The notes beneath the pieces are model-generated. The model was not told the origin of the DNA and made no database searches. It worked only from the letters and a program-made list of their open reading frames with translations. A stretch of DNA of 64,000 bases from Endozoicomonas euniceicola (GTDB taxonomy: Bacteria > Pseudomonadota > Gammaproteobacteria > Pseudomonadales > Endozoicomonadaceae). Position 1 is the stretch's first letter. Every line of letters begins with the position of its first letter. Below are positions 41,803 through 51,984 of this stretch, piece after piece. Location: positions 2,536,501 to 2,600,500 of the forward strand of contig NZ_CP103300.1 in NCBI RefSeq assembly GCF_025562755.1, written 5' to 3'. Made by a program: the position numbers and the translations under genes.

Positions 41803-43383
41803 ATGGCTAAAAAACCTGCAAAAAAAGCCTCCCCTTCATCAAAGAAAGGCTTCGAAGAAACCCTCTGGGAATCCGCCAATAAGCTGCGCGGCAGCGTTGA
41901 ATCCTCCGAATACAAGCACATTGTCTTAAGCCTGATCTTTCTGAAATTCATCAGTGACAAGTTTGAAGAGCGCAGGGCTGTGATCGAGAGCGAATACGGC
42001 GCTGACTTTGTGGATATGGTGGACTTCTACACCATGGAGAACGTCTTCTACCTGCCGGAAGAAAGTCGCTGGTCGTTTGTGCTGAAACACGCCAAACAGA
42101 ACGACATTGCGGTGAAAATTGATACCGCCCTGCACGATATCGAGAAGAACAACCCGCAGCTGGCAGGCGCATTGCCGGATAACTACTTCTCCCGTCTGGG
42201 GCTGGATGGTTCCAAGCTGTCGGCGCTGATTGATACCATCAACAATATCGAGACCATGGCGAATGAATGCCATATGACCGAAGAAGATCTGGTCGGTCGT
42301 GTCTATGAATACTTCCTCGGCAAGTTTGCCGCCAGTGAAGGTAAGGGCGGGGGCGAATTCTATACGCCGAAGTCAGTGGTGACGCTGATTGCGGAAATGA
42401 TTGAGCCGTACAAAGGCAAGATTTACGACCCCTGCTGCGGTTCCGGCGGTATGTTTGTGCAGTCCATCAAGTTTGTGGACAGCCATAAGGGTAACCGCAA
42501 GGATATCTCCATCTACGGGCAGGAACACACCAGCACCACCTACAAGCTGGCGAAAATGAACCTGGCGATTCGGGGCATTGCCGCAAACCTCGGTGATGTG
42601 GCGGGCGACACCTTCTTTAAAGACCAGCATCCCGATTTAAAAGCCGACTTTATTATGGCGAACCCGCCGTTTAACCAGAAGCAGTGGCGGCAGGCCAGCG
42701 AACTCAGCGACGATTCACGCTGGGACGGTTATGAAACACCACCCACCGGCAACGCCAACTACGCCTGGATCATGCACATGATCTCCAAGCTGTCGGACAA
42801 CGGCACTGCCGGTTTTGTGCTGGCGAACGGTTCCATGAGTTCCAACACCAGTGGCGAAGGGTCTATTCGCCAGAAGATTATCGAAAACGATCTGGTGGAC
42901 TGCATGATCGCTCTGCCGGGGCAGCTGTTCTACACCACCCAGATTCCGGTGTGTCTGTGGTTCCTAACCAAGAATAAAAAAACAGATACCGAGCATGGTT
43001 ATAAGAGCCGTGAAGAAGAGACCCTGTTTATTGATACCCGCCAGATGGGTTCCATGGTCAGCCGCACCAACAAAGAACTGACCGCTGAGGATGTTGCCGA
43101 AATTGCCCGTACTTACCATGCATGGCGTGGAGAGAAAGATTCTGGCGAATACGAAGACAAAGCCGGTTTCTGCAAGGCGGCAACGCTGGAAGAGATCAAA
43201 GCCAATGACTATGTACTGACACCGCGGCGCTATGTGGGTGCTGCTGAGATAGAAGACGATGGCATTCCTTTTGAAACCAAAATGAAGGAACTGAGCCAGA
43301 CTCTTTACCAACAGATGCAGGATGCGGAGAAGCTGGATGCTGTGATTCGTGGGAATTTGGAGGTGTTGGGTTATGGTGAGTAA
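41803..43383 (+). CDS. hsdM: Type I restriction-modification methyltransferase subunit HsdM
   Basis: 526 residues from ATG 41803 (the frame is open from 41740; no strong ribosome site at either). N-terminal HsdM domain (GFEETLWESANKLRGSVESSEYKHIVL), SAM-binding DPCCGSGGMFVQS and the N6-adenine catalytic NPPF in MANPPFNQKQW. Intact. It needs HsdS for target recognition, but hsdS is disrupted, so no normal type I methylation is expected. The gene overlaps hsdS by 11 bp. Confidence 0.94.
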   Translation: MAKKPAKKASPSSKKGFEETLWESANKLRGSVESSEYKHIVLSLIFLKFISDKFEERRAVIESEYGADFVDMVDFYTMENVFYLPEESRWSFVLKHAKQNDIAVKIDTALHDIEKNNPQLAGALPDNYFSRLGLDGSKLSALIDTINNIETMANECHMTEEDLVGRVYEYFLGKFAASEGKGGGEFYTPKSVVTLIAEMIEPYKGKIYDPCCGSGGMFVQSIKFVDSHKGNRKDISIYGQEHTSTTYKLAKMNLAIRGIAANLGDVAGDTFFKDQHPDLKADFIMANPPFNQKQWRQASELSDDSRWDGYETPPTGNANYAWIMHMISKLSDNGTAGFVLANGSMSSNTSGEGSIRQKIIENDLVDCMIALPGQLFYTTQIPVCLWFLTKNKKTDTEHGYKSREEETLFIDTRQMGSMVSRTNKELTAEDVAEIARTYHAWRGEKDSGEYEDKAGFCKAATLEEIKANDYVLTPRRYVGAAEIEDDGIPFETKMKELSQTLYQQMQDAEKLDAVIRGNLEVLGYGE

Positions 43384-44555
43384 GTGGCCTCTAGTCAAAT
43401 TTAAAACTTTATACAAGCAGCCATCTCGAAATGGTTTAACCAAACCTAAGAAGGTACGGGGAGAAGGCTATAAGTTTATAAACATGGGGGAGGTTTTTGC
43501 CTATGGCAGAATGCATAATATCCCGTGTGATCGAGTACCCATGACAGAAAAAGAGAAAAGTAATTCTTTTCTCGAAGATGGTGACTTGTTATTTGCTCGC
43601 CAGTCATTGGTGTTATCTGGAGCTGGCAAGTGTTCCATATTTCTTGGTGACGATGAAGAAACTACGTTTGAGTCACATTTGATCAGAGTCAGGCTCGACC
43701 AGGAAAAAGTAAACCCTGAATACGCATATTACTACTTCAATTCGCCACAAGGGCGGGCAAATATTTCAACTATTGTTGAGCAAGGCGCCGGTCAAGCTGG
43801 AATACGTGGTAGTGATTTGGAGAATCTGGCCTTTCCGTTGCCTCCTAAAGAAGCTCAAGATTTCATTGCCGATATGGCTAGGCCAACTGATATTAAAATT
43901 GAGCTAAACAGCCAAACCAACCAAACCCTCGAAAACATGGCGCAAGCCCTTTTTAAAAGCTGGTTTGTGGATTTTGATCCGGTAATCGATAACGCCCTGG
44001 CGGCAGGCAACACCATTCCCGAACCCCCGCAAAAGCGTGCCGAACTGCGCCAGGCTATGCGAGCCAGTGATGATGCGCCTGCACCACTGCCGGAAGCCAT
44101 CCGCCAGCTGTTTCCCGCATCCTTTGTGTTTGATGCTGAGATGGGGTGGATTCCGGAGGGGTGGGGGGTTCAGCAGATCGGCAAAGTCATTGAAAATGTT
44201 GGTGGGGGTACACCAAGAACAAAAGAGGATGCCTTCTGGGTAGACGGGACGCATGCTTTCTGTACACCTAAGGATATGTCTTTGTTGACCAGCAAAGCAC
44301 TCCTTGGAACCGAAAGACATTTGACCGATGCGGGTGTTGCAAAGATAAGTTCGGGACAATTACCGGAAGGAACTGTGCTGATGTCCTCACGGGCACCTAT
44401 TGGCTATCTGGCAATTAATGACATTCCTGTTTCTGTGAATCAGGGAATTATTGCTATGAAGCCCAACGACGCTTTCAGTAGTGAATATCTTCTGAGTTGG
44501 GCAGAAGCCAACATGGAAGAAGTCGTATCAAGGGCAATGGCACTGACTTAAGCTC

Positions 44556-45583
44556 TCACCCCTTGTACTTATTGAGTTGACGAGCTTTAGCCCTAGAGTG
44601 CTGGAGCTTTTTAAATGCCTTTGGTCGCCTCTTTACAGCTCTTGGTTCTGATCGTCCCGGTCGGTCTCCAACTTTATGTTCTCCAATGATAACTATCATT
44701 TGAGCTTGAACCTGGTTGAGAGTGCAATTTGGACAGAATAACAGTAAAACCCGAGCCCCATTTAGCGTCTGTTTTGCTGCCTTGAAGCTCACATCCCTCG
44801 GAACTTGCTCTGTGGCTTTGGCCACTCGCGCCATTAATGCCCGTATCAAATTGTAAACCAGAAAATGAACATAAATTTCTTTACGCACCATCGCTGGAGT
44901 CTTACAGCGCAACATCTCCATATTCATAATTGTTTTGATGGATCTGAAGTCCAACTCAATATTCCAGCGTTTGGTGTACAGTGCGCTAATGTCAGAGCGT
45001 GGATATGCTTCTGCATCAATCAATGTGGTAACGATGATACGATTCTTCGTTTTAATGGCACGGATAATCAGGTGATCCGGTGTCCACTGATCGTAAAACT
45101 CTCTGCTCATCCAGGGTGGTTTTGGAGGACGCTCCAATCTGAATAAAGCATCTTTTTTTCCCAGTTTCATGAAGGATTTTCTGAAGTCAATTTTACGCGC
45201 ACCATTTTTTTCAAAAACACCGTCAACACCTGCTATAAGCAAAAGTGCCAGGATGAAATACGTCTCGAAAATGGCATCGCCAAGCACAATGTCGTCAGCA
45301 TTCAAGTTCGGGATCATTTGTATCATCAGAGATTGCTCTCCACTGCCTTTTCCCTCACAAGCTCCCATGGCTGTCTCAATGAGAGCTCCACTTCCCAGCG
45401 TGATAAAGGCAAGCATCCTGACAGTAGGGAACCCTACTTCTTTTTTTTGGGATTTTGACTGGGGATAGAGCTGTTGGTTTTCAGTCGTGTCAGGCATATT
45501 AGCAGTGGTTCCATCGGCAATAACAACCCGCCGACCGTGCCACAACCATGATTCCGGGCTTTCTTCATCCAGTCGTTTTCCTG
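44556..45583 (-). pseudogene. IS4-family transposase copy C, C-terminal part
   Basis: Carries the three catalytic residues and the C-terminus seen in copies A and B (one change, FRSIKT for FRTIKT). The reading frame continues upstream into the ISKra4-type element as far as 45605. Cut from its N-terminus by that element. Confidence 0.9.
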
Positions 45584-45592
45584 AAATCTGAA

Positions 45593-47235
45593 GGGTGCGG
45601 TTCATTTGCTACGACGAAGCCCTATTCACCACCAACTCACCGTAATTTCGTTTCTTAGAACACGAATGGTGATATGACCAGTATTCATCCCAGTCTCCAC
45701 TGGAGTTTATTGAGCGAAGCTTCAGAATGGCTTCCGCGCCTTGCAGGCTCCATCGTGCGCCTGTTATATCAAGACGGTCATTTATCAAATGTCGGCAAGC
45801 GCCTTCAATCACTCCGCTGGCAATAGGAAAGCCTGAGCGCAGCGCCTTATCGTAGCAAAGCCGGTCTCTGTTTTTTTGCAGATAGCCAGCACATTTATCA
45901 ATAGCTTCCCGATTCTTCAATTTTCGTTTCGTGGCACTTTGCTTTATGCCCCTGGCTACCCAGCCCGACTGCCCATGAAGAATTTTCAGTGCTTGCTGCT
46001 CAACCCATTTCTCAATAGATTTATCACCTTTATCATGCAGACAATGAGCGGCTTTCCACAGATATTCCAGCACATGAATGAAATCCATTACGATGCTGGT
46101 TTTGACCTGTTTTCTGCGGGCGACTCTTTCAATCATTTTCAGTTGATGCGGATGCCCATCGACCACGACAACCCATTGTCGTTTTCGTTCCGGGTCACGC
46201 TTGAGAGCCTCATCAAAGGCTTCTTCGATGACTGTTTCTCCGTCCCTCTCAACACTGGCCCAAACCCTCTTGTTGCGTATTGGAGGTCGAAATTTGACGA
46301 CATTGTCCGCTTTCTTTTCAGAGTTCATGATGGACTCTGGTGAGCGTGGGTTTGCCCGCACAGTGTAAACAGTCGCCACCATAGCCATACGCTTCCGGTC
46401 TTTCTTTTCTCCCGGACTTAAACGTGTCTGACATTTTTTCTTGCTTTTCTCTGCATTCTTGCGGGTCGCTTCCCTTAACCCATCTGGCAACATGACCAGA
46501 CCTTTCCCATCAAAGCTCAGAACCAATAGATCATCTGTTTGCTCATCTTCTATGGTTCGTTGTTCATAGAATTCGACAAAATCCTGAGCTGTGCCTTCAA
46601 CCAGCTTTATTGCCTGGTGCTTGCCAACTATGCCGGGGCAATTTTCACGATGCCGTTTGACGACATTGTCATAAGAACGATCAATAGCATCCGTGACCAC
46701 ACGCTTGCGTACACCATCAGAATATTGGTCGTTATTAAGGTTGAGCCCGGCATCCAGTGGGAATTCGTTGGAGACATTGCGCTGGCTATAAGCAAACCGT
46801 TTGACCGTTATCTTGCCAAACACCGTGGTGAGAACCCGGCTGGTATTTTGACGAATATGGTTACGAGGTATGCCGTCAGAGGGAGTGACAGACACTGCTC
46901 TTTCTTCATCTTCAGCCTGTTTATCGAGATAGCCCTGAAACATTAGCCGAAGCAGCTCGTCCCCATTGGTTCGAATGTACTCTTCAGTTGTGCCATGTTC
47001 CTGCAGGCAGGCAGATTCGAGGTGGCGGATCATGCTATTAAAGTGATCCTGTGCAGGAGAAAAAAATTGAAAGTCGAGAGTATTAGCGTAAGATGCGTTC
47101 ACAAAGGGCTGCTTTTCCGGTGTTATTTGTTTGGCGACGTTATATCACCACGAAACAGCCCTTTTTTCTTTGCTCTCGGTCGTCAAAGTAGTTGGTTTTG
47201 CTGGGGTAGAGCGTCGTAGCAAATGAACCGCACCC
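45593..47235 (-). mobile_element. ISKra4-family insertion sequence (1,643 bp)
   Basis: Perfect terminal inverted repeats of at least 24 bp starting GGGTGCGGTTCATTTGCTAC, flanked by the 9-bp duplication AAATCTGAA (45584-45592 and 47236-47244). It sits inside the LFQISGKR region of the IS4-type transposase gene. Confidence 0.93.
45609..47102 (-). CDS. ISKra4-family transposase
   Basis: 497 residues. Features of the family: TVFGKITVKRFAYS, DDLLVLSFDGKGLVMLPDGL (first Asp), WVVVVDGHPHQLKMI (second Asp), MDFIHVLEYLWKAAHCLH and the end GFPIASGVIEGACRHLINDRL with the catalytic Glu, then RWSLQGAEAILKLRS. Intact and possibly active. Confidence 0.92.
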   Translation of the reverse strand: MNASYANTLDFQFFSPAQDHFNSMIRHLESACLQEHGTTEEYIRTNGDELLRLMFQGYLDKQAEDEERAVSVTPSDGIPRNHIRQNTSRVLTTVFGKITVKRFAYSQRNVSNEFPLDAGLNLNNDQYSDGVRKRVVTDAIDRSYDNVVKRHRENCPGIVGKHQAIKLVEGTAQDFVEFYEQRTIEDEQTDDLLVLSFDGKGLVMLPDGLREATRKNAEKSKKKCQTRLSPGEKKDRKRMAMVATVYTVRANPRSPESIMNSEKKADNVVKFRPPIRNKRVWASVERDGETVIEEAFDEALKRDPERKRQWVVVVDGHPHQLKMIERVARRKQVKTSIVMDFIHVLEYLWKAAHCLHDKGDKSIEKWVEQQALKILHGQSGWVARGIKQSATKRKLKNREAIDKCAGYLQKNRDRLCYDKALRSGFPIASGVIEGACRHLINDRLDITGARWSLQGAEAILKLRSINSSGDWDEYWSYHHSCSKKRNYGELVVNRASS

Positions 47236-47578
47236 AAATCTGAAACAATGACTTTACCTGATCTTCCGGCAACCGTTTACGTGCTTTGCAGTAGGCGTCA
47301 TTCTTGGTTTTGTCGGACACTTCGTCATTTGCTGCTTGTTCAAGTGACTCCTGTACAAGAACCTTTCTGCAGGACTTGTCTTCATTGGACACCTGACGCA
47401 TAAAAAGAGTAAGGGTTTTCAGGGCTGGATAATCTCTAACTCTGGAGGTCGATTTTTTCTCAAAGGCATTCAGGATCTCTGTGGAGAGTAGAGAAGCCAA
47501 GGCGTCTTCAGATGTTTGTGCAAACTGCTTCAGACATTGGTCAGCGAGTTTTAGATATTCTGGGCTAGACTTGTTCAT
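47236..47578 (-). pseudogene. IS4-family transposase copy C, N-terminal part
   Basis: Same first 115 residues as copies A and B (MNKSSPEYLKLADQCL ... EDQVKSLFQI), then the frame enters the ISKra4-type element. Non-functional. Confidence 0.9.
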
Positions 47579-48074
47579 GGCTTGCTCGAGGGCTCTGTTA
47601 ACTTCATCTATTTATAGATGATTTGTTCTTGGGCAAGCCTTTCATGCCAAGGGATTAAGTCTTAAGTCAGTGCCATTGGTATCAAGGGCTAATGGCAGTA
47701 CTTTCCTTGAGATCAGTAAAAAGAACTTCAGAGAAATTCCGTTTCTTATGCCTAATGAAGCCGTTCTGAATCAGTATGACAAGATTGCCAAACCTTACTT
47801 TCAGCGGATTGTTTCAATTCAGAAAGAAGCGAATCAGCTTACCAAACTCAGAGACACCCTTCTCCCCAAACTCATCTCCGGAGAACTCCGCATCCCTGAA
47901 GCCCAACAACAAACTGAAGCCGCTGTCGCATAAGGAGCCCGCTCGTTAAGAGCAAGGAAGAGGAATGAAAAATTTTGATGAAGCCCAGCTGGCATAGGCC
48001 GTACAGAGCAAGCTAAAAGGTGGTAACCTTGTGAAAAAACAGTTCATAACCGTAACGATTATGGGAGCAGCACA

Positions 48075-49259
48075 GTGAAGCTTGAGTCCCTGGCTATAAA
48101 AAACTATCGGGTTTTCCAGGATGTCCGGATTCGCAACATGCCCGGCCTGTGCCTGTTTGTGGGGGCTAACGGCAGCGGTAAAAGCACCCTGTTTGATGTG
48201 TTTGGCTTCCTGAAAGATGCTTTGGCTGGCAACGTTCGCACAGCTCTTCAGAAACGGGGTGGTTTCAAGGAAGTAGTAACCCGTGGCTGTATTGACCAGC
48301 CGATAGTGTTTACTCTCCAGTTTCGGCTTGCCATCGGTGAGGTCGAGCGGCTGGTGACTTACGTTCTGGAAATCAAGCTGGACAATAACCGACCGGTGAT
48401 TGCCAGGGAGGTTTTACGCTACAAACGCGGAAGCTACGGCTCACCCTATCATTTTCTCGATTTTAGTAATGGTTCAGGCTACGCCATCCTTAACGAAGAA
48501 GATTTCAACAAAAAAGACTCTGAGCTTGACCGGGAAGAGCAGACTCTGGACAGCCCGGATATTCTGGCTGTTAAGGGGTTAGGGCAATTCCAGCGCTTTA
48601 AGGCCGCCAGTGCTTTTCGCCAGCTGATTGAACACTGGCATGTGTCTGATTTTCATATCAGTGATGCCCGTACAACCAATGATGCCGGGTATGCCGAACA
48701 CCTTTCTTCCCGTGGTGATAATACGGCACTGGTAGCACAATACCTCTTTGAACAACATCCGGATATTTTTAACCGGGTGCTAAAAAAAATGAAACAGCGG
48801 ATTCCCGGTGTGGAAGGTGTTAAGGCGGTGGAAACGGATGATGGTCGGATTGTCCTGAAGTTTCAGGACGGTAGCTTTAAAGATCCGTTCATCGCGCGCT
48901 ACGTCTCTGATGGCACCATCAAAATGTTTGCCTATCTGTTACTGTTAAATGATCCCTCTCCTCATCCATTACTCTGTGTGGAAGAGCCTGAGAACCAGCT
49001 TTACCCAAGCCTGATGCCCGAATTGGCAGAAGAGTTCAGGGAATACTCAGATCGGGGAGGGCAGGTAATGGTGACCAGCCATTCGCCAGATATGCTTAAC
49101 AGTATTCAACTCGATGAGATTTTCTGGCTTAAGAAAAGAGAGGGCGTTACCACGATTGAACGTGCTTCTGATAATGCTCTTTTAGTCAGCCTGGTCAAGG
49201 GTGGAGATTTGCCGGGAGCACTCTGGAAGCAAGGGCTGTTTGAGGGGGTGAACCCCTGA
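48075..49259 (+). CDS. AAA (AAA_21/OLD-like) ATPase
   Basis: 394 residues from GTG 48075 with GGGAGC upstream. ABC-type ATPase head: Walker A GANGSGKST (about residue 32), Walker B LCVEEPENQLYP, and the switch His in VTSHSPDML. No nuclease domain of its own. The next gene overlaps its stop by one base and encodes a DUF4276 protein, so the two form one unit between hsdS and hsdR. ATPase pairs of this kind inside type I loci recall the restriction-linked RloA/RloB and abortive-infection AbiL-type systems. Intact. Confidence 0.88.
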   Translation: MKLESLAIKNYRVFQDVRIRNMPGLCLFVGANGSGKSTLFDVFGFLKDALAGNVRTALQKRGGFKEVVTRGCIDQPIVFTLQFRLAIGEVERLVTYVLEIKLDNNRPVIAREVLRYKRGSYGSPYHFLDFSNGSGYAILNEEDFNKKDSELDREEQTLDSPDILAVKGLGQFQRFKAASAFRQLIEHWHVSDFHISDARTTNDAGYAEHLSSRGDNTALVAQYLFEQHPDIFNRVLKKMKQRIPGVEGVKAVETDDGRIVLKFQDGSFKDPFIARYVSDGTIKMFAYLLLLNDPSPHPLLCVEEPENQLYPSLMPELAEEFREYSDRGGQVMVTSHSPDMLNSIQLDEIFWLKKREGVTTIERASDNALLVSLVKGGDLPGALWKQGLFEGVNP

Positions 49260-49825
49260 TGATTCAGCTGGTGTTTATGCTGGAAGAGCATTCTGCAAAG
49301 ATTCTGCTGGAAAGCCTGTTGCCCAGAGTTTTGCCTCCGGAGGTTTCGTTTCTCTGTATTCCCCATGAAGGCAAACAGGATTTAGAGAAATCCATCCCAA
49401 TCAAACTCAAAAATTGGAATGTGCCAAACAGCTGGTTTGTAGTGATCCGTGATAAGGATCAGAGTGACTGCACACAGCTGAAACAACGTTTGCAGGAAAT
49501 ATGTGAAGCCAGTGGCCGCCCTGAAACCTTGATTCGTATTGCAGTGCATGAACTGGAAAGCTGGTTTTTGGGCGATCTGGCAGCTGTTGGCGCTGCTTTT
49601 GATCAGCCCAGACTGGCAGGCAGACAGCAAAGCAAAAAATTTAGAAATCCGGATGCTTTGGCCAATGCCCAGGAAGAACTGAAAAAGCTGGTAAAGGGCT
49701 ACCAAAAAGTGGCAGGGGCTCGAAAAATTTCTCCACACCTTTCTCTCAACACCAATAAATCCGTGAGTTTCCAGCATCTGTTAAGTGGGTTGCAGGCTTA
49801 TCTTGAGCGGATTGAGGTAGCCTGA
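49259..49825 (+). CDS. DUF4276 protein, TOPRIM-like partner of the AAA ATPase
   Basis: 188 residues. Looks like DUF4276: LVFMLEEHSAKILLESLLPRV near the N-terminus, WFVVIRDKDQSDCTQLKQ (acidic DxD-like cluster) and IAVHELESWFLGDL. The Glu and Asp positions fit a TOPRIM-type metal site, as in the nuclease half of OLD proteins. With the upstream ATPase it would make a split OLD-like machine. The ATG overlaps the ATPase stop. The activity is inferred. Confidence 0.8.
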   Translation: MIQLVFMLEEHSAKILLESLLPRVLPPEVSFLCIPHEGKQDLEKSIPIKLKNWNVPNSWFVVIRDKDQSDCTQLKQRLQEICEASGRPETLIRIAVHELESWFLGDLAAVGAAFDQPRLAGRQQSKKFRNPDALANAQEELKKLVKGYQKVAGARKISPHLSLNTNKSVSFQHLLSGLQAYLERIEVA

Positions 49826-49848
49826 CGTAGTAACAAACGGACAGTACG

Positions 49849-50304
49849 ATGAAGTTCACAGAGGAACGTCTTGAACAAGCGATTATTCAGTTACTGGGAG
49901 AGCAGGGCTACCCTTATGTTCCCGGTTCACAGCTCAACCGGCAGCCGGAAGAGGTTCTGATTAAGGATGACCTGCGAGCTTTTCTGGCAAGGCAGTATAA
50001 GCGTGAAGGCATTACCGACGCAGAGATTGAGTCAGTAATTCGTCAGCTGGAAATGCTCCCGGCCAGTGATTTGTACGACAGTAATAAGCAGTTTTGTGAG
50101 TGGCTGTCGGATGGTTTTCTGCTTAAACGTGAAGACCCGAATAGAAAAGATTTATATATCCAGCTGATTGATTACCCAACGGAATCTGACGCTGCTGCGC
50201 TGCCAGAGCTGGCAATGGCAGCAGAGCCTGAAGCTGGGTATCAGGTAGATCGAAACATCTACAAACTGGTCAACCAGGTGACTGCTCCCCACCCTATCGG
50301 GTGA
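49849..50304 (+). pseudogene. hsdR: Type I restriction subunit HsdR, N-terminal fragment
   Basis: MKFTEERLEQAIIQLLGEQG, EEVLIKDDLRAFLARQY and SVIRQLEMLPASDLYDSNK are the start of HsdR. After about 143 codons (VNQ) the frame enters the IS605-type element and ends HPIG. No remaining part of the nuclease or helicase domains is found beyond the element at 52063, so the rest was lost. With hsdS also broken, restriction is off. Confidence 0.92.
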
Positions 50305-50317
50305 GGCTTCTGATTTC

Positions 50318-51490
50318 TTAGGCAGCAACCGACAGTCTGCCGGATTTACGCAAGCCTCCATCAGCAGAAACGGACAGTCCTTCCGCCTTTAATTTCAATA
50401 TGCCTTGCTTCTTGATATTGCGAGCTGCATTAATATCCCGGTCATGGATAACACCACAGCTACACTCCCATGATCGGATTCTCAATGGCATTTTTTCCTG
50501 TTTCAAATCGCAGACTGAGCAAGTTTTAGAGGATGCAAACCACTGGTCTATCTTCACCAGATGTTTACCTTCCTGCTTTGCCTTGTATTCGAGTTTGGTT
50601 ATCAGTGAATGCCAGCCAGCATCAGCAATAGAACGAGCAAGACGCTTGTTCTTGAGCATGTTTTTAACTTTCAGTGTCTCCACAATCACCGCTTGGTTTT
50701 CGTCGATGAGTTGTTTTGATAGCTTATACTGAAAATCATTACGGGCAAAGGCTACACGCTCATGCGCCTTTGCCACCAATAAACGGGCTTTGTGCCTACC
50801 TTTTGAGCCTTTCTTGCAGCGAGATAGAGCCTGTTGTTTTCTTTTCAGGTTACGTTGTGCTTTTTTCAGAAAGCGAGGATTGCCAGTCTTATGGCCGGTA
50901 CTGGTGATAGCCAGATCAGTAATCCCCATATCAACACCGACAACCTGATTAGCTTCAAGATTATCAATCTGTTTTGGTTGTTCCTGAGTATCATCAGCCA
51001 ATATGGAGGCAAAATACTTGCCGGTTAGCGTTCTGCTCAGGGTGATAGACTTCACCTTACCCACTATTTCACGATGCACTTTAGCCTTTATGGGCTTGCA
51101 CTTGGGGATTTTTATCCAGTTATCGCCCACAGAGACAGACGTACAATGGTAGCTACTTTGCTTGCCATGCTTTTTCTTGAAGCGAGGAAATCTTGCCTGC
51201 AATTTGGGATTGAAAAAGTTTTGAAAGGCCGTATCCAGATTGATAGTGGCCTGTTGCAGTGCAATAGAGTCAGCGTTTTTCAGCCATGAGTACTTTCGGC
51301 TTTTCTTGGCTTTTGCCAACAAGGGCTTCAGGTGTTTTTTGGGAGAAAGGCTCTGCCCACGAACCTTGTAATAATGAACCTTAATAGCCAGGGCCTTGTT
51401 CCATACGAACCGCACAGCATCAAACTGACGGTCGAGAAATTCCGCCTGCTCTGATGTTGGATAGATTCGTACTTTGGTGGCTCTCAGCAT
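50318..51490 (-). CDS. tnpB: RNA-guided endonuclease TnpB (IS605 OrfB), copy 2
   Basis: 390 residues, differing from copy 1 at a few positions (for example CGVIHD for CGAIHD, FQYKLS for FQHKLS). RuvC residues (GVDMGI, IVETLKV, DRDINAARN) and zinc finger are kept. The guide part of its right-end RNA would derive from the flanking hsdR sequence left of 50278. Confidence 0.92.
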   Translation of the reverse strand: MLRATKVRIYPTSEQAEFLDRQFDAVRFVWNKALAIKVHYYKVRGQSLSPKKHLKPLLAKAKKSRKYSWLKNADSIALQQATINLDTAFQNFFNPKLQARFPRFKKKHGKQSSYHCTSVSVGDNWIKIPKCKPIKAKVHREIVGKVKSITLSRTLTGKYFASILADDTQEQPKQIDNLEANQVVGVDMGITDLAITSTGHKTGNPRFLKKAQRNLKRKQQALSRCKKGSKGRHKARLLVAKAHERVAFARNDFQYKLSKQLIDENQAVIVETLKVKNMLKNKRLARSIADAGWHSLITKLEYKAKQEGKHLVKIDQWFASSKTCSVCDLKQEKMPLRIRSWECSCGVIHDRDINAARNIKKQGILKLKAEGLSVSADGGLRKSGRLSVAA

Positions 51491-51555
51491 GGAATGTTAT
51501 TTCAGTGCTCATTAATATAAGCTTTATATTACAGGTATTTGAAAGAGGTTTTCAA

Positions 51556-51984
51556 GTGAGCACACACAATAAAGATTTGCTTAAAGGGTATCTTCGCAAA
51601 CGACATAGCGTTACCAAGCTGGTTGTTCATTTGGTGTTCACGACAAAGTACAGACGAAAGCTTTTTGATGGCTATATGATCAAGCAGTTACGGGAGTCGT
51701 TCGAGAGTGCATGTGAAAAACTGGAATGCCAGTTACTTGAAATGGATGGCGAAAAAGATCACGTACACCTGTTGGTGGCCTACCCACCAAAACTGGCTAT
51801 CAGTGTCATGGTAAATAATCTCAAATCAACATCATCAAGACGGTTGCGAATGCTGAATACCCACCTTACTGCTCAGAGCAAAGCAGGCTTAATGTGGTCA
51901 AGGTCTTACTTTGCTTGCAGTGCTGGCGGTGCAACTATCGAGACTCTGAAGGACTACGTTAATAGCCAGAGTACACCAGATTGA
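51556..51984 (+). CDS. tnpA: IS200/IS605 Y1 transposase TnpA, copy 2
   Basis: 142 residues from GTG 51556, same protein as copy 1, with HUH motif (DHVHLLV) and catalytic Tyr (KDYVNSQ). Divergent from tnpB. Confidence 0.9.
   Translation: MSTHNKDLLKGYLRKRHSVTKLVVHLVFTTKYRRKLFDGYMIKQLRESFESACEKLECQLLEMDGEKDHVHLLVAYPPKLAISVMVNNLKSTSSRRLRMLNTHLTAQSKAGLMWSRSYFACSAGGATIETLKDYVNSQSTPD

Larger units (their letters stand above)
44535..47678 (-). mobile_element. IS4-family insertion sequence, copy C, itself interrupted
   Basis: Same ends as copies A and B (CAATGGCACTGACTTAAG), opposite orientation, flanked by the direct repeat GTATCAAGGG at 44525-44534 and 47679-47688. Its 1,492 bp are split by an ISKra4-type element, so the total is 3,144 bp. 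The 10-bp duplication defines the target length of this IS. Confidence 0.95.
43373..47933 (+). pseudogene. hsdS: Type I specificity subunit HsdS, interrupted by nested ISs
   Basis: ATG 43373 overlaps the end of hsdM. Part 1 (43373-44534) holds the first target-recognition domain, the central conserved helix (LNSQTNQTLENMAQALFKSWFVDFDP) and most of the second domain. Part 2 (47689-47933) holds the end of the second domain and the final conserved helix (SIQKEANQLTKLRDTLLPKLISGEL). The IS lies between VVSR and ANGST; removing it with one copy of the 10-bp duplication GTATCAAGGG restores a single frame. Without repair the enzyme complex has no specificity subunit. Confidence 0.93.
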
